A stretch of 64,000 bases of DNA from JBEKYD01 sp049509915 (GTDB taxonomy: Bacteria; Acidobacteriota; Terriglobia; Bryobacterales; Bryobacteraceae). Of the stretch, positions 59,113-64,000 are shown piece by piece. Where the stretch lies: positions 1 to 64,000 of the forward strand of contig JBEKZL010000037.1 of the NCBI GenBank assembly GCA_049509915.1, written 5' to 3'. The notes beneath the pieces were generated by a model. The model was not told the origin of the DNA and made no database searches. It was given only the letters and a program-made list of their open reading frames with translations. The translations under genes were made by a program, and so were the position numbers. Position 1 is the stretch's first letter. Each line of letters begins with the position of its first letter.

Positions 59113-59415
59113 ATGCCACAGCGTAGGAAACTGCCGCCCATCCACCCGGGCGAGCTACTTCGGGATGAACTTGGTGAGATTGGTGTCAGCCTCAACGAGC
59201 TGGCGCGCGCACTGCGTGTTCCAATGAACCGGATCAGCGCGATCGTCAACGGCAAGAGGGCCATCACGGTGGACACGGCGATGCGTCTGGCGCGGTATTT
59301 CGGCACATCGCCGCAGTATTGGTTGAACCTTCAGGTCGCCTACGACCTCGAAGTCGCCGGGCAGGAGATTCAGCCGCAGATCGACAAGGAAGTACTGCCA
59401 CGGACTGCCGCCTAA
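59113..59415 (+). CDS. higA: HigA-type antitoxin
   Basis: 100 residues with GAGAGGAGA before the ATG. The XRE helix-turn-helix is HPGELLRDELGEIGVSLNELARALRVPMNRISAIVNGKRAITVDTAMRLARYFGTSPQYWLNLQ, the typical HigA form. It would bind HigB and the promoter. With the toxin frame broken it may persist as an orphan repressor. Confidence 0.9.
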   Translation: MPQRRKLPPIHPGELLRDELGEIGVSLNELARALRVPMNRISAIVNGKRAITVDTAMRLARYFGTSPQYWLNLQVAYDLEVAGQEIQPQIDKEVLPRTAA

Positions 59416-59763
59416 GAACCGGGTCTGGTTGTACAAATGACGTCGAGGTGCGCACAGCCGCCTCACCTACGGCGCCGGGTCTATCCTCCAGAACTTGAGT
59501 AACTGTTGGACCTCTCCGGCGAAAACGGGGCGAAAATGGACGGCCCGAACTAGTATCGGTTCGATTGATCGAAAAAGGGGACGAGGCCGATTGGTGCCTT
59601 TTCGGCGGGTCGCAAATGTGCAGGTTCAGCCTGTGCCATTTGGTTTCGGCCGAGAATTCTGGCCTCGGCGACGCACTTCCTCTTTGATGCCCGAAATGCC
59701 AAGGTGCATCGAGCCCGGGCGCTCACGAACGTGAATGGTTGGTCAGACTGCTTGTGGCCCTGA
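59416..59763. other. Intergenic stretch without recognisable gene
   Basis: About 350 bases between higA and a TIGR03437 remnant. No frame gives a recognisable protein, and no repeat or promoter stands out. Confidence 0.5.
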
Positions 59764-59967
59764 ATGCGAGGGACTATTGTAAACTGCTGGGAGGATATGC
59801 CTGCTTTGCCTTCAGCCGCTTTCTACGGGGAGGCGCCGGGCTTGGTTTCCTGCGTTATGCAGCTTAACGTCCAGATTCCGGCGAACGCGCCTTCCGGCAA
59901 CCTGTCTCTACAGGTTTCCGTGGGCGGAAACGCCAGTCAAAACGGTGTGACGATATCGGTGCAATAG
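59764..59967 (+). pseudogene. Orphan C-terminus of a TIGR03437 protein
   Basis: The plus-strand frame reads FYGEAPGLVSCVMQLNVQIP, then a Gly-rich run ending GGNASQNGVTISVQ and stop. That is exactly the last 50 residues of a TIGR03437 domain. Everything before about 59800 is unrelated, so this is a 3' stump of a lost exported protein. A GGGAGGATATG at 59789-59799 could still start a 56-residue peptide without a signal sequence. Confidence 0.7.
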
Positions 59968-59997
59968 GGGCCGGTGGAGCGGCTCAAGCCACCGCCA

Positions 59998-60243
59998 TCA
60001 ATCCGTATAGAACGCGGTGCGGAGTTCAGAATCCGGAATGAACCGGCACGCCTGGCGGTAAATGGCATGGAGGGTGCCGCGGTCGATCTCGTCGTAGTTG
60101 GGAACCGTAAGACTTTGAGTTCGCCCGTCACCGAGCACCCGACGGACCTTGATGTGGCTCCCTCGCTGCGCGAATTCCTGAAATCCGAATTCGTGGAGGA
60201 TATGCAGCACCTCCCGTCCGGAAAGAACCCGGAGCTTGGGCAT
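59998..60243 (-). CDS. hicA: HicA-type mRNA interferase toxin
   Basis: 81 residues. GREVLHILHEFGFQEFAQRGSHIKVRR contains the family's catalytic His in GSHIK, on the double-stranded RNA-binding-like fold; the end is YDEIDRGTLHAIYRQACRF. The ATG shares one base with the stop of hicB (TGATG), so translation is coupled. Toxin after antitoxin is one of the known hic orders. Confidence 0.85.
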   Translation of the reverse strand: MPKLRVLSGREVLHILHEFGFQEFAQRGSHIKVRRVLGDGRTQSLTVPNYDEIDRGTLHAIYRQACRFIPDSELRTAFYTD

Positions 60244-60464
60244 CAGGCTACCGCATCGAGTTCCATGGTAGCGAGAATGGTCGGGTTGTTCGAAAAACCC
60301 AGCTCGGCCAAGTCTTCGCCTTCGAGGTGCAGGGCGATAGCCTCTCGGATGTTGAAGGCCAGTTCGTCCAGAGTGGCCGCCTGGGTGACTACCGGCAGAT
60401 CGAGGCACTCGGCGACGAACTGGCGTTCGCCCCTGCTAATGCGCACCTGAATCGTTCGCTTCAT
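60243..60464 (-). CDS. hicB: HicB-type antitoxin
   Basis: 73 residues from ATG at 60464. MKRTIQVRISRGERQFVAECLDLPVVTQAATLDELAFNIREAIALHLEG is the HicB partial RNase-H-like fold. There is no C-terminal DNA-binding domain, as in the short HicB class. The frame is open upstream of the start, through a ribbon-helix-helix-like stretch up to 60815, which may be a remnant. Confidence 0.85.
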   Translation of the reverse strand: MKRTIQVRISRGERQFVAECLDLPVVTQAATLDELAFNIREAIALHLEGEDLAELGFSNNPTILATMELDAVA

Positions 60465-60465
60465 T

Positions 60466-60720
60466 GGGAATGCCCGCCTAGATTCCAGTATGCAACATGA
60501 CGGCAACAGGCCGCGCTCGGCGGATCGGGTCGAGAGCTGCCGAAGCCCATCATCGAGGCGGCGCAATGGCGCCAACGCGTGCTTTATCGGCCCTTTCTCT
60601 CCGATCCCTCGGGCGATGATCGCCGTCATGAGGCTATTGATGCTGACGCCCTCGCTCTCCGCCTGCGTCGTCAACTTCGAATAGAGGGTCCGCGTCAGCG
60701 AGGGCCTGCGGCTGATTCCG
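60466..60720 (-). pseudogene. Ribbon-helix-helix antitoxin-like fragment
   Basis: The minus-strand frame in phase with hicB reads LTRTLYSKLTTQAESEGVSINSLMTAIIARGIG, which looks like the DNA-binding end of HicB/Arc-type antitoxins (KLxxxAExEGVSxNxLxxxxLA). Here it comes before the HicB fold and not after it. It is probably a leftover of another antitoxin, or an unusual N-terminal fusion if translation starts further upstream. Confidence 0.4.
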
Positions 60721-60813
60721 GGAGGGGAAACAGTCTCGCCCTCGGGTCGACGGCCGTCTGGCGCTTGCTGAACGCTGCCGCGCAACCTGTTAGCATGCCA
60801 GTTTAGGGAACGC

Positions 60814-61698
60814 ATGGCTCAGACGTTGTTGCGTTTGGCATTGGTGGCGCTCGTCCTGGCCTTATTTTCGGGCCGGTTGCAGCGATTCGTTTCGGGCATT
60901 TTGCGGGAGCGCCCGGCGGTGTTCTGGCTGGCGCCGCTGCTCGCGACCGGCATATTTATGACCGCCGCAGCGATGGCGGGCGCAGCGACGTGGCCGCTGG
61001 CGCTGGCAACTCTGGTATACACCACGGTGCCATCGGCCTGTGCGGCCATGCTCGGACCCGCCACCGCCCCCCGTCCGCACCTGCTGGATTTTCTGGCGAT
61101 CCTGCTGCTCTGGCTGCCGCTGGAGTTGAACCTGGCCAAACCGCTGGTACTGCCGGCGGCGCAAGGTTATCTCCATTCGGTGGTTTACGGCGTGGCCATA
61201 CTCCTGGGCCTCGCGATCTTCCTCCTCTTCCGCGGCTTTTCGGGAATGAAATATAACCTGCCGCGCCGCCCACGGGACTTTTGGGTGGTGCTGGCCGGGT
61301 TTGTTGCCGCCGCTCCCGTCCTGATCGGAATCGGCATCGCCATCGGCTTCATTCCGTTCCCGCACTTCCACCCGGCGACGCCCGGCCGGATGGCTGCCGC
61401 CGTCGGCTTGATGTTCATTGGCACGGCGCTGCCCGAGGAAATCCTTTTCCGCGCCCTTATCCAGAACTTTATTCTGCAGCGCTGGGGAGAAACCACCGCC
61501 GGGCTGTTGGCCGCCAGCGTGATCTTCGGCTGCTCCCATCTCAACAATGGCCCGCAGGCGCTGCCCAACTGGCGGTACGCGATTGTTGCGAGCTTCGCCG
61601 GTTTGGCCTACGGCAAAGTGTTTCAAAAGTCGTCCAGCATTATCTCGTCGGCGCTATTTCATATGATGGTCGACTGGACCAAGCATTTCTTCTTTTGA
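60814..61698 (+). CDS. CPBP family intramembrane metalloprotease
   Basis: 294 residues with about eight membrane helices and AGGGAA before the ATG. The Abi/CPBP motifs are EEILFRALIQNFIL (Glu-Glu-x3-Arg), FGCSHLNNG (His) and the last HMMVDW. Members process CAAX-like or other membrane proteins and may give bacteriocin self-immunity. Substrate unknown. It ends at a REP-like half repeat. Confidence 0.85.
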   Translation: MAQTLLRLALVALVLALFSGRLQRFVSGILRERPAVFWLAPLLATGIFMTAAAMAGAATWPLALATLVYTTVPSACAAMLGPATAPRPHLLDFLAILLLWLPLELNLAKPLVLPAAQGYLHSVVYGVAILLGLAIFLLFRGFSGMKYNLPRRPRDFWVVLAGFVAAAPVLIGIGIAIGFIPFPHFHPATPGRMAAAVGLMFIGTALPEEILFRALIQNFILQRWGETTAGLLAASVIFGCSHLNNGPQALPNWRYAIVASFAGLAYGKVFQKSSSIISSALFHMMVDWTKHFFF

Positions 61699-61715
61699 GC
61701 TGACCGGACGCGACC

Positions 61716-61746
61716 GGCAAACCGCTCCCTGGCGGTCGCCGCTCGG
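61716..61746 (+). repeat. REP-like repeat, 5' half
   Basis: GGCAAACCGCTCCCTGGCGG followed by TCGCCGCTCGG matches the left arm of the REP-like family, between two convergent genes. Confidence 0.5.
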
Positions 61747-61747
61747 A

Positions 61748-63697
61748 TTACTCCGCGCGAAACCGGATAGCCGCACCTCCGCCGGAGGCCAGTTTCAGGT
61801 GCATTACCGTGGCCGGGTTGACGGGCTGCCCGGAAATGGCGGTGTGTTTGGGATGGTCGCCGGCATCGGAGGCGTCGGCATAGATTTCGGCGGCGTAGTT
61901 GCCGTGGCCCAGGAATTCCAGAGGCAGATCCACCTCCGCTCCGTGCCACCCGGTAATCGCGCCCAGGTACCACTCCTTACCCTTGCGCCGCGCCACGGCG
62001 ATGAATTCGTTCGGCCGGCCGCTCACCACCTTGGTTTCATCCCAGGCGTTGGGGACGGCCCGAATGAACTCGAAATCCTTCTGGCCTTTGTACGCCTCCG
62101 GATAATCCGAGACCATCTGGAAGCCGCTCTCGAAAACCACATACAGGGCCAATTCGTGGGCGCGGGTTCCCATCACCATGGGTTTCTTGTTGCGCGGCAC
62201 GAACTCGGCGCGGGTCACGTTGTCGAATCCGCCGGGCGTGTAATCCATCGGGCCGGCCAGCGCGCGGGTGAAGGCCAGCATCAGGTTGTGCTCGGGCGTG
62301 ATGCGCCCGCTCCATTTGCTGTACTCCAATCCCATGACGCCTTCCCTGGTCATCTGATTCGGCCAGGTGCGGTCGATGCCGTCCGGTTTATAGGCACCGT
62401 GAAAATCGATCATGAGGTGATGGGCGGCGGCCGTCTGCAGCACGCGGTGGTAGAAGCCGACCATCCACTGGTCGTCGCGATTCATGAAATCGATCTTGAC
62501 CCCGGCGATGCCCCATTTTTCGAATAACGGAAAAGCTTCGTCGATCTGTCGATTGATGTCGGTCCAATGGGCCCACAACCAGATGCGGACGTTCTTGGTT
62601 TTGCCGTAATCGAGAATGGCCGGCATGTCGATGTTAGGGCTGGTGCGGGTAAGGTCGGCGTGGGAGGAGTTCGGCCCGTCGCCCTGGTAGGCCCACCCGG
62701 CATCGATCAACAAATAGGGAAAACCTGAGGAGGCGCAGAAATCGATGTAGTGCTTCATCGTCGCGGTGTTCATGCCGGGAGTGAAATCCACGCCTTCGGC
62801 CCAGGTGCCGTTCCACCAGTCCCAGGCGGTCTTGCCGGGCTTGATCCAACTGGTGTCGGCGATGGTGGAAGGCGGATTCAGGCTGGTGACGATGTTCGAC
62901 TCCACCAGCCGGCCGGGCTGGTCGCCAATTAAGAGCACCCGCCAGGGCGTCGCCATGGGAGCCGGAACGACGACGGCGAGGTCCTTGTCTTCGACCGACG
63001 GCGAAAGCCGGCTCGAGAGCTGCAACGCGTCGGGCGAATTATGTTCCAGGTACATGCCGGCGTAGTTATCAATATCGGCTTCGGTGATCGCGACCCACGC
63101 CGTACCCGGCACCTCGGCCAGAAAAGGAAGGCCGATCAGTTCCTTGGGGTGGATGGCGCTCAGCGGCAGGGTGACGTAGGCGTCTTCGTAGGGCGTTTGA
63201 AATCCGTCGAGCAGAAGCGGATAGGTGGCGCCATCCTTGGCCAGGCGGAAGGTGGTGCGCTCGGTGGCGAGGTGGATCTCGTCCAGGCCGGCCTGTTTCG
63301 GCACCACGTAGCGAAAAGCCACGCCATCGTCGAAGGCGCGGGCCTCGAGCTGCAGTTTCCGGTGCGGCGCCCCGGTTTCCTCCAGATCGAGCGTCAGGCT
63401 GTGGTAGACACTGTGAACCGTGGACGCCTTGCCGTGCAGGAGCGGGTAGGTTTCGTCGCCCGTCCCCGCTGTGGCGTGGACGATGCGGACGTGCGCACCC
63501 AGCACAGGTTGCCGGGCCAATTCCAGGCCGAGGGTCGATCTCACTACCACCGGCTTGCCGCGGAAGTTCACCGTGTAGGCGAGCTGGCCGCCATCGGCGG
63601 TAACGCTCATTTCGAGGGCGCCCGAGGGCGAAATTGCGGCGGATTGCGCGGCGGCGGCGACAACCGTAAGTATGCTCATCACGACGAGGTTTCGCAT
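61748..63697 (-). CDS. Exported GH97 family glycosidase
   Basis: 649 residues from ATG at 63697 with a signal peptide (MRNLVVMSILTVVAAAAQSA). The N-terminal beta domain (about 22-270) precedes the barrel: WWNGTWAEGVDFTPGMNTATMKHYIDFCASSGFPYLLIDAGW, GVKIDFMNRDDQWMVGFYHRV, IDFHGAYKPDGIDRTWPNQMTREGVMGLEYSKW. The Asp in VKIDFM corresponds to the nucleophile of retaining GH97 enzymes (alpha-galactosidase type), while inverting alpha-glucosidases have Gly there; this assignment is from memory of the family. A TATAGT box ends seven bases before the ATG. Confidence 0.85.
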   Translation of the reverse strand: MRNLVVMSILTVVAAAAQSAAISPSGALEMSVTADGGQLAYTVNFRGKPVVVRSTLGLELARQPVLGAHVRIVHATAGTGDETYPLLHGKASTVHSVYHSLTLDLEETGAPHRKLQLEARAFDDGVAFRYVVPKQAGLDEIHLATERTTFRLAKDGATYPLLLDGFQTPYEDAYVTLPLSAIHPKELIGLPFLAEVPGTAWVAITEADIDNYAGMYLEHNSPDALQLSSRLSPSVEDKDLAVVVPAPMATPWRVLLIGDQPGRLVESNIVTSLNPPSTIADTSWIKPGKTAWDWWNGTWAEGVDFTPGMNTATMKHYIDFCASSGFPYLLIDAGWAYQGDGPNSSHADLTRTSPNIDMPAILDYGKTKNVRIWLWAHWTDINRQIDEAFPLFEKWGIAGVKIDFMNRDDQWMVGFYHRVLQTAAAHHLMIDFHGAYKPDGIDRTWPNQMTREGVMGLEYSKWSGRITPEHNLMLAFTRALAGPMDYTPGGFDNVTRAEFVPRNKKPMVMGTRAHELALYVVFESGFQMVSDYPEAYKGQKDFEFIRAVPNAWDETKVVSGRPNEFIAVARRKGKEWYLGAITGWHGAEVDLPLEFLGHGNYAAEIYADASDAGDHPKHTAISGQPVNPATVMHLKLASGGGAAIRFRAE

Positions 63698-64000
63698 GAG
63701 CAATACTATAGCGCCGGGCTCGGGCGAAGCGCGCCGCCAGCGTGCCACAATAACAGTGTTGATCTTCCCCATCGTTCTCGCCATTCTACTAATCAGCCAG
63801 ATTTATTGGGCCATTCGCGGGTTGAAGCTGGCCCGTCGGCGGATTCGCTCGCGCGGCCTTCGGCTCGCCGTGTGCTGCGCGGTGCTGGCTTTCTACGCGC
63901 TGGCCTTTGCTTATTACACCGGCCGGATCGGAGGGCGGCTTACCCCGGTCGCGCTGACGCCGCCCGACGCAATATTGTCGGCGCCGCTGGCGTGGTGGAT
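63696..64000 (+). CDS. Partial membrane protein, runs off the window
   Basis: An open frame from ATG at 63696 (or GTG at 63756) to the window end, at least 101 residues. Two membrane helices are visible (LIFPIVLAILLISQIYWAI and LAVCCAVLAFYALAFAYYTG). The pattern resembles the N-terminus of membrane-anchored metallophosphoesterases, but nothing catalytic is in view. The ATG overlaps the start codon of the divergent GH97 gene in the sequence CATG, which makes the GTG start more attractive. Confidence 0.5.
   Translation, partial: MSNTIAPGSGEARRQRATITVLIFPIVLAILLISQIYWAIRGLKLARRRIRSRGLRLAVCCAVLAFYALAFAYYTGRIGGRLTPVALTPPDAILSAPLAWW
63705..63710 (-). promoter_or_regulatory. Possible -10 box for the GH97 gene
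   Basis: Minus-strand TATAGT, seven bases before the ATG at 63697, no Shine-Dalgarno in between; suggests a leaderless message. Confidence 0.4.

Overview
The window looks like a GC-rich soil acidobacterium, most likely of the Bryobacterales/'Solibacter' type. The main signs are several proteins with the C-terminal domain known as TIGR03437, which is greatly expanded in that group. Others are a PadR regulator coupled to a small HAAS-type membrane protein, a TolB-like/TPR regulator, secreted enzymes with Gly/Arg-rich inserts, and DUF2961, GH97 and M14 secreted proteins. No rRNA, tRNA, CRISPR array, phage or complete transposon was seen. The assignment is inferred from gene content only.

Layout. 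1-800: decayed sugar-hydrolase gene and uninterpretable DNA. 0.8-9.3 kb: secreted M14 carboxypeptidase, a very large multi-PAS hybrid histidine kinase with a duplicated PAS pair, and an orphan receiver protein. 9.3-20 kb: VPS10/BNR secreted protein; a DUF3179 membrane protein with an in-frame UGA exactly at a conserved Cys; two polytopic glycosyltransferase-like proteins; AhpD-like protein; DUF1624 acyltransferase. 20-24.2 kb: a minus-strand operon of TIGR03437 and PEP-CTERM-like exported proteins. 24.5-30.7 kb: TolB/TPR regulator, acetamidase, DJ-1/PfpI protein, muconate-cycloisomerase-like enzyme, ThiF-like E1. 30.8-38.7 kb: outer-membrane biogenesis operon (BamA/Omp85, SurA-like, TamB), in which the SurA-like gene is frameshifted by an exact 47-bp tandem duplication. 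38.8-41 kb: a polysaccharide deacetylase/acyl carrier protein/ketosynthase trio. 41-54.3 kb: DUF2961, a full-length and a truncated M24 peptidase, a basic repeat protein, PadR/HAAS pair, PIN-domain pair, MoxR, YchF-like GTPase, an F420-reductase-like oxidoreductase, APC permease, fatty acid hydroxylase and a ROK protein. 54.3-58.6 kb: SthA transhydrogenase, Fe/Mn superoxide dismutase, GatA, GatC and a DciA-like protein. 58.6-60.8 kb: a small decay zone holding a frameshifted higB with intact higA, a dead hicBA junction, an intact hicBA and an orphan TIGR03437 tail. 60.8-64 kb: CPBP protease, GH97 glycosidase and the start of a divergent membrane protein.

The strongest lead is the DUF3179 gene at 13149-14363. 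UGA replaces the first Cys of its CxxC motif, the reading frame stays open for 242 codons afterwards, and a perfect 6-bp hairpin with a GGUCU loop begins 9 bases after the UGA. This is the layout of a bacterial SECIS element, so the gene is a candidate UxxC selenoprotein. Other structure not explained by genes: a ~146-bp MITE-like element whose two copies supply stop codons and a gene leader; a REP-like palindrome family sharing its core; a second and a third inverted-repeat family; and repeated TAnnnT boxes 5-10 bases before start codons, which suggests leaderless transcription.
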